Below, in pieces: positions 11,301 through 23,360 of a stretch of DNA of 64,000 nucleotides. The translations under genes and the position numbers were made by a program. The notes below the pieces were generated by a model. It searched no databases, was not told where the DNA came from, and worked only from the letters and a program-made list of their open reading frames with translations. The DNA is from Thunnus maccoyii (Eukaryota > Chordata > Actinopteri > Scombriformes > Scombridae): NCBI RefSeq assembly GCF_910596095.1, contig NC_056545.1, positions 2,402,001-2,466,000 on the forward strand. The letters are read 5' to 3'. Numbering within the stretch: position 1 is the stretch's first letter; each line of letters starts with the position of its first letter.

Positions 11301-14300
11301 AGACTCGTCATGCTGAGTCTCTGCATCTTCATAATGAAGCCGCCAACCAGACAGTTTATTCACTTCTTACAGCATTGACAGTGAGACTTGCAGTAAAAAA
11401 ACTTCTGACTGGCCTTAAATCCATACTAAGGCTTCAATTTCTGCCAATAATATGAATATAAATCTACCTGCATCACAGTTTCCACAGGTTAAACACTGTT
11501 TAAGTCCAGTGGGATGATTCATGTAGGTTTCATCAGTGCAGGGCAGGCAGGATATACTTGTGAACTCTGTACAATCTCTTCTAACTCGATATCCTGTGGA
11601 GAAGAAACAATTTATTATCATTATAATTATCATATTATTCACATTATATTTTAAATAATTGCTTTTCTCTCTCTGATCCCTCTTGTTCACCAGGTGACAA
11701 ATATCGTACAAGCATTGTATCTTTCTGTAAATCTTCTGTCATGTCTGAATTAAGAAACAAGGAACATTTAGCTACGTAAAAGTCAGCTGTCAGAAAAAGC
11801 ATCACTTTGTTTTACTGCTTATAAACAAGCAGTAAACTGTATTGATCAGCCCAGAAGTGATCAATTCTGTAAGTATTGTTGCTGGCAAATATCCTGCTTT
11901 TATGTTTCAGTTAGATCTTACCAGCAGGACACATAGGACAACATCCTCCCGCTGTTAGGTACTCTGTTGGATAACATGTGAGGATCTGTCCGATGAAGAC
12001 TTTCAGTATTATTATCTGTGAAAAGTAAAAACAGTTTTTTTGTCTCAGTGAAACCTGGTTGAAGTTAAGATATTGTTGAAAACTGTCCTGAATAACTTCC
12101 TGCTTTAATCAGAGAAAGGCAGAATAAAAGACATGACATATACAACACATAACAATGAGGTGGAAAAGAAGAAATGGAGGAATAAAACATGTGATGGTGA
12201 TAACTGAAAGTGAAGGGAAGGTCAGTGGAGGAGGATGTCAATGGAGGCAAGAAGAAGGAAGAGAGGACCTGAGGGGAGAAGATGACGGCCAGGTAGGACT
12301 GAAAAAAGAAGATGAAGATATGGAGACGAAGATGATTTCAGAAGACGACTGAACAGTAAAATGACCAAAGAACACTTTTTTCTTTCCACTTTATGACTAA
12401 CTGATTTTTAACTTTAAACAATCATTTGTATTATTGAGTTTTTACATTTTTACACTTCTGAGCAGTTTAATGTTATTTGTACAGTTTTATTCACTATGTG
12501 TGAAGAAGCATTTTTGCACTTTCAAAAAGTGAAAAAACTCCTTGATGTGAGACCAGTCCTACACTACTATATAACATAGTTACAATTACACATAATCATA
12601 TGTCTTCAATAGCTTTAAATATATTTATAAACAGTTTTAAAACTGCTTTACATGTGAAACAGTTAATAAATGCTTTATAACACACTGTGATATTGTGTGT
12701 GAAATGTCTTATAATTGTTCTTCATTATAAATGGTTTTATACTCCAACTTAACAAGACTAGATCAAAACCTAGTATATGTCTGGACTGTGTATGGTCACT
12801 GTGTCAAACTGTGTCCAGTGTGTTACAGTGGTAGTCAGTTGTTGTGTCTATAATGTGAATTCCTGGATATTAAATGCTCATCAGCAATTTTCAGTTCCAG
12901 TAATGTTTACTGAAGTAGCAACATATGACATGGTTAAGCTACGTTTGAGTAAAAAATAAGGTTATAAATATAGTTGCAAGAACAATACTTTCCACTCATA
13001 TCTTGAGATGTTTGATTTTATTATTTTAATTTTAATAATAACTATCTAATTATCTGTTGACTCCCCCTGCTCTGTCATCTGTTTTTCTCTCTCTTGTTTT
13101 CACTCTGCATTGAGTGTTTTGCATTATAATGGTTATTCGAGGTGTTTTAACTGTACGCTCTCCCTCCTGCCTCTGTGCACTTTTTTTCTGCCTCTTTCCT
13201 GGTCGTTTTCATGGAGGCTGCGGTGTAAATTGTAAATGAAAGTTTTGACAGTATTTTGGTTCGGAAAACCCATATCAGTCGACCCCTAGTGAATGCAGCA
13301 TTCAGATTGTACTTAATGTGTTTGTGTAGATCTGTGTCAGTCCCCCAGATGGACAAATGTGTGAACAACTTAAACAACACAGTAAATTAAAGAGTGAGAT
13401 GTGAGTATAATTGAAAGTGTAGACTACTTGAATTCTGGTGGAATTATAACTTGCATATGTATCAGGTCTCATTAGAGAGTAGTTTGAAAACATTATTAAT
13501 ATTACTAATATGTAATGCAGCTGATTTTGAGCTGTTGGATGTATCAGAGCTGTTCAACAACACATGACCCCCACCAGCCCCCCCTCCTTTTGTTATAAAC
13601 TATTTTACCACCAAAGTTGCAGCTGTCAAAGGTTTTCTTCTCAAAGTCATTTTGTGGATCAAGTTGACAGTTTTGATGAGCTGAAGACGTCATCTCACTG
13701 AGATTTGGGATGAAGAGAGATGTCACATCCAAATCTGAGGGACAGAATCTAGAAACAAAAAGAAAACATATAAATACTGCACTAAACAGTAAGTAACCTG
13801 GTTACTGTGGGTAAGAGATTAAGAGTAACTGGGTTAACAAGTAGATTTCTACTGGAAAACCTCTGATTTCTAGTCAGGTTTAAACTATCTGCACATGAAA
13901 AGCTGCAGAACTGATTTAAAGCAGGTTGAGCCTTTTTCTCTCCTTTGGTGAGATTAAACTGAACATTAAACTTCAGCTCATATTTCACATCACTTTCATT
14001 CTCAAAGGTTAAACTTCAGTCCTGTTTGTTTCCTGTCAAAGCTCATTAAAACATATTACTGAGTCTTCAGAGACAAATGTCATTTAGAAAAATGTTGGTA
14101 TGTCTTGTTTCTTGTTACTGGATAGTGTATTGAGCTGAACTCTTGGCATTGACCATTTGCATTAATACTCCTTACTTACTTACTTACAGCACAGTTCAGA
14201 CTTCAGAGAACAGAAAGACTTTAGACAGTGTGAGTATCATAAGTGGAAGATGACAAATGATATCAGAAGTGACTAAAACTGAAACTGACAGATTCAAATA

Positions 14301-14871
14301 GTTGAACGGCATTTTAAAGGACATTTTAACTGTGTTAAGTTTACAATGTTCTCTTACAAAACGTTATTAACAAAACCAATCTAGGCAACAAGCAAGCAGA
14401 CATCACAGCTTTAACAAAAGATCCATCGTATTATATCCAGGATCAAAACCACGACTGTAATCTGACTGCTGGTGTCCAAACAGTTTTCTAATATATTTTA
14501 CGAACATTTTAGTGAAGTCAGCGACATGAACAGCGACACAATACTTTTGTTAAATACTGTAGTTTGAAACAACAACATAACATTTCAGCCTACTTACTTG
14601 ATTGCTGTATAACATAGCCGACAAGCGCCTAAGTTCCCCGTTTTTACTTCACTAAAGAGACGTTATGTTGCGGGGCGAGAGGGAACTGACCAGGATTCAT
14701 GCGGGCGGGGCCAGCAGGGGAAATAGTACGGAGCAAACACCAGTACCACAGCCACGGAACGAGAGAGGGGCGTCAACGGAAGTTTAAGGAATGCTTGATG
14801 TCATGTCATTCACGTAGATGTCAGCTAGTTGCCGGGAGTTCTCGGTGGGCAATTTGAAAGCATATAAACAG

Positions 14872-14931
<60 letters not shown>

Positions 14932-15198
14932 AGGCTAACATTACCTTGGTTAAGAGCGTGTTGTTCTTGTTTATATTGCTTTGATTTTTTTTAATTGTGT
15001 TCTTAATGTTAAATGTGATGTAACTTTACTCCTTTACTCGAACACATTATTGTACCGTGAAAGCAGCGAAACACGACGTAGAATAAACAGCCGAGGACTG
15101 TTGTTCAGATTCAGCCAGAAAAGACGGAGCTCAGAATCAGTACGAGACAAGTTCAGCTACTCTGTGACACTTACCAGAAACAGCAACGACGAAGACAT
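8312..15198 (-). CDS. TNFRSF14 (HVEM)-like receptor, copy B, complete
   Basis: Ten coding exons (minus strand): 15175-15198, 11922-12015, 11468-11593, 10743-10898, 9199-9286, 8925-9091, 8772-8803, 8602-8656, 8448-8479, 8312-8332. All junctions are GT/AG and phases match. Product about 264 aa; human HVEM is 283. It starts MSSSLLFL and continues into a hydrophobic run (signal peptide split between exons 1 and 2). Four cysteine-rich domains follow: GGCCPMCPAG in CRD1, SCLPCTDETY in CRD2, GFYCMDPTEDGC in CRD3, DTECTDCSDGTF in CRD4. Then come a single membrane segment (IIVSCVIVVLFLLIG) with basic stop-transfer FRKKKSG and a short tail. The tail contains PKQE (exon 7/8 junction) and PIEET (exon 9/10 junction), matching the TRAF2-type consensus PxQ/E-E. 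The start is the only ATG giving a signal peptide. Domain order and CRD spacing point to HVEM or CD40; HVEM is my preferred call. Predicted type I surface receptor in TRAF/NF-kB signalling. Confidence 0.85.
12016..13608. other. Intron 1 of copy B
   Basis: No additional exon is convincing. It contains sequence shared with the same intron of copy C (22,000-22,120, 22,365-22,640) and, from about 13,265, the block preceding exon 2' that is repeated at 25,150. An open stretch at 12,155-12,352 is purine-rich intron sequence shared between copies and looks non-coding. Confidence 0.5.
13609..14615 (-). pseudogene. Copy B alternative 5' exons 1' and 2' (frame broken)
   Basis: Exon 2' is 13,609-13,734 and exon 1' is 14,598-14,615. 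Exon 1' reads MLYSNQ and ends at donor GTAAGTAG, but it has lost one base relative to copies A and C (AATCAA instead of AATAAGG before GT). Splicing to exon 2' would therefore shift frame and meet a stop within a few codons. The upstream DNA contains a GC box (gggcgggg, 14,703-14,710) in a GC-rich patch, consistent with a promoter for exon 1'. Copy B is also the only copy that has both this pair and the signal-peptide exon 1. Function unknown. Confidence 0.45.
14703..14710. promoter_or_regulatory. GC box upstream of exon 1' (copy B)
   Basis: gggcgggg in a locally GC-rich patch (14,640-14,770), about 90 bases upstream (minus strand) of the exon 1' ATG at 14,615. It is a consensus Sp1-type site; its use is inferred. 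Confidence 0.35.
14872..14932. repeat. Palindromic microsatellite (CA)n(TA)n(TG)n
   Basis: CA dinucleotides, then TA, then TG, forming a near-perfect self-complementary tract of about 60 bp. It lies between exon 1' (14,615) and signal exon 1 (15,198) of copy B. Confidence 0.95.
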
Positions 15199-15309
15199 GA
15201 TGTTACACTTTACCACCTTGCTTCATGTAGTCTTGAGCCCTTTAGTCCAGTGTTTTTGATTTCCTGTAGGAGTCCTTACACTTTTTTTTCTGAATAGTTT
15301 GTTAAATGT

Positions 15310-15480
15310 CGAGCAGCGTGCGGGCCTTAAGTGTGCGTGTTTGTGTGAGAGACTTTATCCTCCTCCCGCTGGCTGATGAAAAAAAAAAAAAAAAAACATC
15401 AGCCAGCGGGAGGAGGAGCTGATCTATGTAGCAGATATAAAGTCTCTCACAAACACGCCCACTTCAGGCCCGACCGAGCA
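15310..15480. repeat. Long inverted repeat with poly-A loop
   Basis: The inner arms 15,359-15,378 and 15,397-15,416 are perfect 20-bp complements, separated by 18 A. The outer arms 15,310-15,357 and about 15,437-15,480 are complementary with a few mismatches, separated from the inner right arm by 20 unpaired bases. It lies exactly between the minus-strand exon 1 and the plus-strand ORF P. The other array units have only the right arm (35,385-35,400; 42,855-42,910). Confidence 0.9.
15435..15442 (+). promoter_or_regulatory. TATA-like box before ORF P
   Basis: atataaag, about 75 bases upstream of the conserved plus-strand frame at 15,513. It falls inside the right arm of the inverted repeat and is mirrored as 'cttta' in the left arm, so it may be incidental. 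Confidence 0.3.
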
Positions 15481-15512
15481 CTAGTCAGTGAGTTTAACAA
15501 AGGATAGACATA

Positions 15513-15659
15513 GTGATATATGATCTACATCCTGAAATTAAAGAAGTCCTGAAGGACACTGAGGAACAGTGTTGTGAATCAGTGGAGCCTCAAAATAGGC
15601 CAAATAAAGACAGATCAGTAGTTAAAGTGAATGATGTGAGTCTAGAGGTGATTTTACAG
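15513..15659 (+). CDS. ORF P, copy next to B: unknown first-exon-like frame
   Basis: A plus-strand frame reading IYDLHPEIKEVLKDTEEQ and on to VSLEVILQ, ending at a strong donor (ACAG/GTGAGT). It has GTG where the copy at 42,943 has ATG, so this copy may lack a usable start. Differences from the other copies are mostly conservative replacements (E/D, P/S, C/R), and the frame stays open in the copies at 35,481 and 42,943. No signal peptide or known domain is seen. It is divergently arranged with receptor exon 1 (gap about 315 bp). I cannot identify a following exon. It could be a short coding first exon of an unknown gene or a conserved non-coding segment. Confidence 0.3.
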
Positions 15660-16147
15660 GTGAGTCACATGTCTAAGTGCTACTTCACTATGTTTATGCA
15701 GAAATTAATTAATGTTTGTCTAAATCCAGATTCACAGCCATCATATCTATCACTGGATAGAAAATACTGTCCAACAATTTGGAAAATATTTTAGGAAACA
15801 AGCATGTTATTTATTTATTTTTTTTAAAGCAGAGATTCAGCTGTAAAACATATCTTAAGTTGCTTTACTCATTTTAATGCAGGCCTAAAGTGTGCATATG
15901 TTGTATAATGAGGGAAAAAACACATTAAAATAAATATTGGATCATAAATGAAGTGAGTGAAGTTGAATGAAGTTACATTTTAAATAATAAAGTATAAATG
16001 ATTACAGTTATTATAAAATATTCTAATGAAAAGATTGATTCCCTCAGAGGAGCCAGTGAACGTCTGTGTCTGTGATGAACCACTGTGGAGGTTTGGTCTC
16101 AGAGTTTGTGTGTTTTCTTGTTTTAATACATTTGAATTAAAACTCAC

Positions 16148-16247
16148 TTGGTATCTCTATCTGGAGAAACATAACCTGGCGGCACTTTGACTCTTTCCAT
16201 ATGTGAACCCTCATAATAACCAGAATTCACTGTCTTTGGCCTGTTTT
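16148..16247 (-). CDS. Orphan internal exon X (copy at 16.2 kb)
   Basis: A 100-nt minus-strand exon candidate with acceptor CTTTAAAG and donor GTGAGT. It reads NRPKTVNSGYYEGSHMERV, then KVPPGYVSPDRDTK. The same exon with open frame occurs at 43,569-43,668 and 61,699-61,798, always in the inter-unit flank. In the other two copies the donor is GTGGGT, a weaker match. I do not recognise the peptide, and no partner exon was found nearby. It could be a relic of a gene that was duplicated with the array. Confidence 0.35.
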
Positions 16248-17217
16248 CTTTAAAGAGACCAAACACAACGGTCAGAGTCTGAGTTAGAAAGTAACTGAAC
16301 ACATTTACTCACATTAACTTTCAGTTTTTAGGTTCTGATACTTTACTTGATTATTTCTTCTCAGAGACTTTTGACTTTTACTGGACTCCATCTATTTTAA
16401 ACCAAGTGAAGGCTGACAGGCTGCAGTCCATGATTCAAGACTTTAATGTCTTTTTGTAAAAGGTTGAAAGGAAAAGAAAGGACATAAATCTATACACATC
16501 TTTTAAACATAACTTAACAAAGTATGTTCAGTACAAAACAAACGTGTAAAAAGAACTTATATACACACTCATACTGTACATTATTACATGTATATCATCT
16601 GAAATCAAAATTCTTAGGTCCTTGTAGCTCTTTATGAGTCTGATGAATCACTGTGGTGCACAATCACAACCACAATACATGAACACTAATTAGTACATTT
16701 TACATCCCAGTCTGGGTGAATTATAAGTCAATAAATGTTGATGATTAATGAGCTCTTAGTATCAAGACTCTTCAGCAGCTACATTTAGTTTCATCCAACA
16801 TGTTTTCATAGGTTTGTAACATTTACTGGTTTAAAGGATGAATCTCTATTTAAAGTTGCTTTTATTTCTATCTTCCCCTGTGTCAGTACTCACAGGGCCG
16901 ATCCCTCTAGCCTCCATTTTAAAGGGAACAATATAACTCACAGCTGTTGCTCCTGTAAATCCAAAATAAAAATACTTCCACATTCACTTCTGTATGTTTG
17001 GTTTGAATCATCTACAGGGATCATTAGATCATTTTAACAAGAAAACTAATCAACACAATAACTTTCAATAGTTTCACAACATCTGACAGTCGTCCTACAA
17101 CATTTAATAACATCTATGTGAAATAATGATGCAGGCTGTAGACAAGCAGCTCTTAGAGGATATTTTCAGTCTGTAGTAAAGTTCAGGAAATCAAACTTGG
17201 ACTTGTTTTATTTCTCA

Positions 17218-20200
17218 TCACTGCAAAGACAATGTGCTAGAATCCAACCTGGATTGTAAACTGGATTCTAGATCACATTTACTCTGCATGTTCCTGGTAC
17301 TGTTTAGCATCTCTGACGTTTCCTCTCCAACTTCCTTTTGGGTGAAAATTAAGAGATTAATGACATGATTTAATTAGTTAGATAAACTGAATTATGTCAC
17401 CTACTAAAGTACATTCATTACAGTATCAAAAAGAGACAACAAACATACCTGTTTGGGAATGTCTGCAATTTCATTTTCCTCTATAATAAAACAATGAAAA
17501 AAGTCTTAATCAATAATGTCATGACCTGTCAGAAAGTATCATCCATCAAAACTATGATAATGTTTGTATTGTCGATATACAAACAAATAGCAAAAGATCT
17601 TACCTGATACTGTCTGGCATCTGGTTAGCATCTCTGACGTTTCTCCATTTGTTTTTTCTTTTTTGGTGAAATACTAAGAGATTAATCACATGATTTAATT
17701 AGTTAGATAAACTGAGCTTTGTCATCTACTTAAGTACATTCATTATAGTGTTAAAAAGAGACAACAAACATACCTCTATGGGAATGACTGCAATTTGCTT
17801 TATTTCTATAATAAAACAATGAAAAAAGTCTTAATCAACAATGTCATGACCTGTCAGAAAGTATCATCCATCAAAACTATGATAATGTTTGTATTGTCTA
17901 AATACAAATAGCAACAAATCTTACCTGATTTCCTCTTTCTGATGAGGTAAACTGATACAGGCGTTCCAATTAATAGAAAAAGCACCAAAATCACACAGAT
18001 CACAATTATTGTCACATGTGAACTTTTTTCTCCACATTCAGCATCAGTTGAATCAGTTCCTGGTTTGATCAGCTGAAGCTTTAGTGATTCACATCTGGAA
18101 TGACAGAGGGACATTTTTACAGGAACATTTATAGATTCCACTAATTCATTGCTGTTGTTAGAAACCAGCTGTGTCCACGGCTGATGTCAAGCTTCACTTA
18201 CTGTGTGTGTGGTTGACAAGATGTAAATGTCCCATCTGAAAATGTTCCATCACTGCAGTCAGTGCACTCAGTGTCCCTGAGAGCTGTTCCTGCATAAATA
18301 CAAATATACACATTGAAACTACTTCACTTTACATATTATGAAGTCATCACTGTTATATGACATCATCACTGTCATCACATCTGTCTGATTTCATTTCAGT
18401 GAAGCTGAAGCTGACACTTGAAAATCACACATCCAATAATAGTCCTTTGTTTAATAATGATTGTTGACAAGTTTTTATATTTCACCATCTTGTCATTCTT
18501 GAGCAACGATGGAATCAGATTCATAACCAAACTACTGTTTGAGAGAAAACTACAATGATCCAAATGTCATCAGCTTCACTGCTTCATGCAAATACTTTCA
18601 ATACTAAAGATATTTATGCTAATATGTTCATGCCAGTAAACAACTAGATTGTCAAGAAATTGTATAAGTTTCATTTTAACACTTTCAGACTTTTGTCTTT
18701 TGACCAATGTAACATCCATTTTGTCTGGTGAAGGTAGTTATGACATGAAAACAAGGAAAGTGATTCATGAAGAGAAAACTATGTTTTTGTGTCCAAATAA
18801 AACAAATCTGTCCTGACAGAAAGAGCAAGATTCCTCTGCTTTTGTCTGCTGTTGAATCAATGTTGTCCACAACGTCCCTGCAGGTGTGTCAGGCTCCTCA
18901 CCTTCACCATATAGAGCAAACTTTCTCTATGACTATTACAACAGGAACAGAAACCTTCCTAACTAGATAAAGACTGGATCAGAACGGCTGCTGTCTGTGA
19001 CTCACCTACGTTTCAATCACCAGACAAAGTCCAAAACAGAAACGACCAATCAGACGTTTCTGTTGTGGCACCATGTCCTATCTGAACACTGGTGTGAGGG
19101 CTGCAGCATGGCAGGTACCAGTGAGCACAGGACACCAACAACTGAAATGCTTCTAGAAGCATGAGGCTTTCAAACCAGTGGTGTAGTGGTGTCTTGGCAG
19201 GGTAGACTGTGGTCCATGCAGGTCTAACTTTACATACACACAACGACACCTCTGTTTCACACAGTGAACAGATTGGAGAACAAACAGAAGTTGGAGAGCT
19301 GCTACTATCTTTTTCAAACACCTCAGTCAGTCTTAAGAGGAAAGAAGGTATATTTGAAGACAGGTTGCTAAAGGTGGAAATGAACTAATATATCAAAATG
19401 GTGCAGACTGTCCATTGTACCAGAGCAGCTTTTGGTTCTGGTCCTTCATGGACCAATCAGCTCCTCTGTCAGACTGATCATGTTTAGGGCTGACAAGATG
19501 TGAAAGAGCTTTGTAGACTTCGCCCCAGAATTGACCTCCTGACCTTTGTGTAGTGCACCTATGCAGCAGAGTGTGGGAGTCACTGAACAGCCTTTCAAGA
19601 TAAAGTAGAGCTTGAAGGTTCATCACTGCCCTTGGAAATAGAAGAATGACAACAAGTCTGTGTGAAGGATCTACTAAGTGGACATTTTATGTCATATTTA
19701 GTTGTCATGGAGATGGTTCAGTTGTTAACACATGACCACGTGATACATGGTCAGTGGACGACTGGAGGTCAAGGACGCTTCAAATTTGACCAGAGACCAT
19801 CTTTAAGCAGAGACAGTGGTCACCATCTGCCCCCATATACAACCACCTGTTATCACATGACCAAAGTTCCATACTTAGGTCACATGATAACAACTGAACC
19901 ATCTCCATGACAACTGAGTGAACTCCATTCACTGATGAAGGCCACAAGATGTGGCTGAAAGCTCCAGATTACTTCAAAAAAGTAGATTATGAAAACAATT
20001 TATAATGAATAAGTATAGAAGCCAAGATGGTATCTTAGATTTTTACACAGGCCTTGATTGTACCTTTATTTGTTAAAATCATGTTTACTTTACATATACT
20101 GCACATAGTCACTAATCAACTACGATGGTTTTACTGGTGCAAAAGTTCCACTTGACAGCAACAAGTTGACTGGTCTGTGTTCAGTTGTGACTTTTTCTAC

Positions 20201-21809
20201 AGAATTATTGAGCTGCTTTTTTCCTGCTATCTAGTGGACAGAAATCAATACGTGCAGCTTTAATAAGCAACTTGTTTGTCAGGTCATGGTGTTCCCATTT
20301 AAAACTTCAACTACAACTATAATCTTAAAGTCAGCATGAGAAAACCAACCTTTTTGTCTGATGTATTGTCCTGGTTGACAGCTTGTGTGTTTCAGTGCTC
20401 TCACACAGCCGTCCTCTGTGGAGTCCATACAGTAGAATCCCTCCAGTGGTTGACAAACTGTATTTGATGTTGATGTACATGATGTCTTTATCTGCAGACC
20501 AGAACCTGTCAACACATACAGAGGTTACATATGAGATACTAAACTTCTCTTCTGTTAAATCTACTAGACAGCAACAGCATGCTGATCTTTTTTCTGACTT
20601 ACAGACAATCTTCAGTTTTTATGACATCTTTGGGAAATGTGAAACAATAGTTTCTCCCATTTATGAATTCATGGGAAAATATCTGCATAAATGAGGGCTG
20701 GAGAATAAAACCACCCGTACATATCACCCCGTGGAAATGTGATTTCTGTGAGGAGAGGTCGGTTCTAATATTACTGCAAGTCCCTCTGACACAAAATAGC
20801 TTACAGTAGCTTACACAATTATATATATTAATTATTTATACTTATATAAATGATAACATATAGTTATTATTCAATTGAGCAGTAATGCCTCAACAGTGAG
20901 CAGTATGCTCCACACAAAAGAAAAAAGTGATTATTGATCAATCTCAGATTAAACTGAGAAAACAACAGCACAGATACAATCCTCTAATCATCATTTTCCT
21001 CATTGTTGTCATGTAGAAATTTAATGTTACAGTTTTATTGGGAAACTTGCTTGTTAGGCTCTAATTTCCACTGTGGAAGTTGTCTCAAGGCAGTAGACTC
21101 GTCATGCTGAGTCTCTGCATCTTCATAATGAAGCTGCCAACCAGACAGTTTATTCACTTCTTACAGCATTGACAGTGAGACTTGCAGTAAAAAAACTTCT
21201 TACTGCCCTTAAATTGATACTAAGGCTTCAATATCTGCCAATAATATGAATATAAATCTACCTGAATCACAGTTTCCACAGGTTAAACACTGTTTAAGTC
21301 CAGTGGGATGATTCATGTAGGTTCCATCAGTGCAGGGCAGACAGGATGTGCTTCTGAACTCTGTACAATCTGTTTTAACTCGACTTCCTGTGGAGAAGAA
21401 ACAATTTATTATCATTATAATTATCATATTATTCACATTACATTTTAAATAATTGCTTTTCTCTCTCTGATCCCTCTTGTTCACCAGGTGACAAATATCG
21501 TACAAGCATTGTATCTTTCTGTAAATCTTCTGTCATGTCTGAATTAAGAAACAAGGAACATTTAGCTACGTAAAAGTCAGCTGTCAGAAAAAGCATCACT
21601 TTGTTTTACTGCTTATAAACAAACAGTAAACTGTATTGATCAGCCCAGAAGTGATCAATTCTGTGAGTATTGTTGCTGGCAAACATCCTGCTTTTATGTT
21701 TCAGTTAGATCTTACCAGCAAGACATCTAGGACAGCATCCTCCCGCTGTTAGGTACTCTGCTGGATGACATGCGAGGATCTGTCCGATGAAGACTTTCAG
21801 TATTATTAT
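17218..21809 (-). CDS. TNFRSF14-like receptor, copy C, 5' end unresolved
   Basis: Exons 2-6 are intact and in phase: 21716-21809, 21262-21387, 20350-20505, 18202-18289, 17925-18094. They give CRD1 with GGCCPRCLAG, CRD2 with SCLPCTDGTY, CRD3, CRD4, then a membrane segment (VICVILVLFLLIG) followed by IRKRKSG. Exon 6 is one codon longer than in B. Tail: exon 7 is 17774-17805 and exon 8 is 17604-17657. Exon 8 is one base shorter than in B because its acceptor region reads AAAAAAG instead of AAAAAGG, which shifts frame to an early stop. Exon 9 is 17449-17480, and last exon 17218-17334 has lost the usual donor and reads through to TGA, giving EVGEETSEMLNSTRNMQ and about 20 further residues. Joining exon 6 directly to 9 is phase-compatible and avoids the frameshift. 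No signal-peptide exon 1 is found upstream; the expected place holds repeats and the 1'/2' exons. Confidence 0.7.
19700..19915. repeat. MITE-like hairpin element in intron 4 of copy C
   Basis: Terminal inverted repeats of about 38 bp with some inner mismatches: 19,700-19,737 ('agttgtcatggagatggttc') and 19,878-19,915 (its complement), around about 140 bp. It is absent from the same intron in B, D and E, so it probably inserted after duplication. The adjacent 19,930-19,985 matches 33,410-33,465. Confidence 0.6.
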
Positions 21810-22113
21810 CTGTGAAGAGTAAAAACAGTTTTTTGTCTCAGTGAAACCTGGTTGAAGTTAAGATATTGTTGAAAACTGTCCTGAATAACTTCCTGCTTTA
21901 AGCAGAGAAAGGCAGAATAAAAGACATGACATATACAACACATAACAATGAGGTGGAAAAGAAGAAATGGAGGAATAAAACATGTGATGGTGATAACTGA
22001 AAGTGAAGGGAAGGTCAGTGGAGGAGGATGTCAATGGAGGCAAGAAGAAGGAAGAGAGGACCTGAGGGGAGAAGATGACGGCCAGGTAGGACTGAAAAAA
22101 GAAGATGAAGATA

Positions 22114-22361
22114 TTGTATAGTATTTATTGTGACAATGTACAGTATTAAATATAAATGTTAACATTTGATGCACTGCACCAGAGTTAGCTTAAAGCTAAT
22201 TTTCATCTGCAGTCCATTACAATTAAAACATATAACGGCACAATAACAGACAGTACAAAGTAAAAGACACATTAATACAAAATACAAAGCTACACACAAT
22301 AACACATCACACACACCCACAATGTCAACTAGAAATTAATAATGTAAGCTTATCAAAAATA
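22114..22361. mobile_element. Short dispersed element inserted in copy C intron 1
   Basis: Comparison with copy B (12,310-12,345) shows about 248 extra bases in C. Its right part ('acacacaataacacatcac', 'tcaactagaaattaataatg') recurs at about 41,883-42,012 in intron 1 of copy E. It has no coding capacity and looks like a non-autonomous transposon or SINE-like repeat. Confidence 0.6.
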
Positions 22362-22859
22362 TGAAGATTTCAGAGGACGACTGAACAGTAAAATGACCAA
22401 AGAACACTTTTTTCTTTCCACTTTATAACTAACTGATTTTTAATTTCATTTGTATCATTGAGGTTTTATATTTTTACACTTCTGAGCAGTTTAATGTTAT
22501 TTGTACAGTTTTATTCACTATGTGTGAAGAAGCATTTTTGCACTTTCAAAAAGTGAAAAAAGTCCTTAATGTGAGACCAGTCCTACACTACTATATAACA
22601 TAGTTACAATTACACATAATCATATGTCTTCAATAGCTTTAAATACATTTATAAACAGTTGTTATAAGTTGATATATAAATATCTTACAATTGTTCTTCA
22701 TTATAAATGGTTTTAATCTCCAACCTAAAAAGGATTTGTACATGTGTGTAATCACATCTTAATTATTATCACACTATACGTTTATCCTAAACTATTATAA
22801 GGACATATTTATCAATAATTCAAATCATAATTCATATTGTTGGCAATCCATCATCCATC

Positions 22860-23360
22860 CATCTATCTTTTGTGACAGCCCTCTTGACTTCCTGTTTGCG
22901 CTGCCCTCCCCTTTCAGGAGTGAATCAGGAAGTGCATCATTGATTATCACCTGTGCCTGCTGTTCCTCAGCTATATAAGCTGGTGGATTCAGTCAGGTTC
23001 TCTTTCTCTGCCTGGGTGTATGGTTTGTGGTTTGGATTAGGTTTTTCCTTGTGTTCATTTTCATTGTTCACTACACTTCACTGTACACTCATCCAAACAC
23101 TCAAAACACTACTGATGTCACTGATTTACAAACTTTATATTGTCATTGGTTGATTTATATTTTGTTAAATAAATCTTAAAAGTGTTGTCCTCTCCTCTTA
23201 GTTCTCCCCGTGAGCTGTGTCACTATGAATTCTTTTCCAGGAGTCTGCAGTTTGTCACTATTTATACAAAAAAGTCAGTGTTCAGCACTTCACCTTGCCA
23301 ATCATCCCCTGACCGCCCCAAACCAGCCTCGTTACGTCACACACACTACGCATTTGTCGA
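22860..23360. repeat. Dispersed repeat; part shared with 34,160-34,290
   Basis: Positions 23,217-23,345 ('gtcactatgaattcttttcc' onward) match 34,164-34,288 closely, and 'ttggcaatccatcat' occurs before both. The segment at 22,870-23,200 has a TATA-like 'gctatataagctgg' and a later 'aataaa', as in LTR or promoter-bearing repeats. The family is not recognised. Confidence 0.4.

Noticed and set aside
14872..14932. CA/TA/TG tract considered as a CRISPR-like or regulatory array
   Set aside because: Ordinary eukaryotic microsatellite; no spacers, and the genome is vertebrate.
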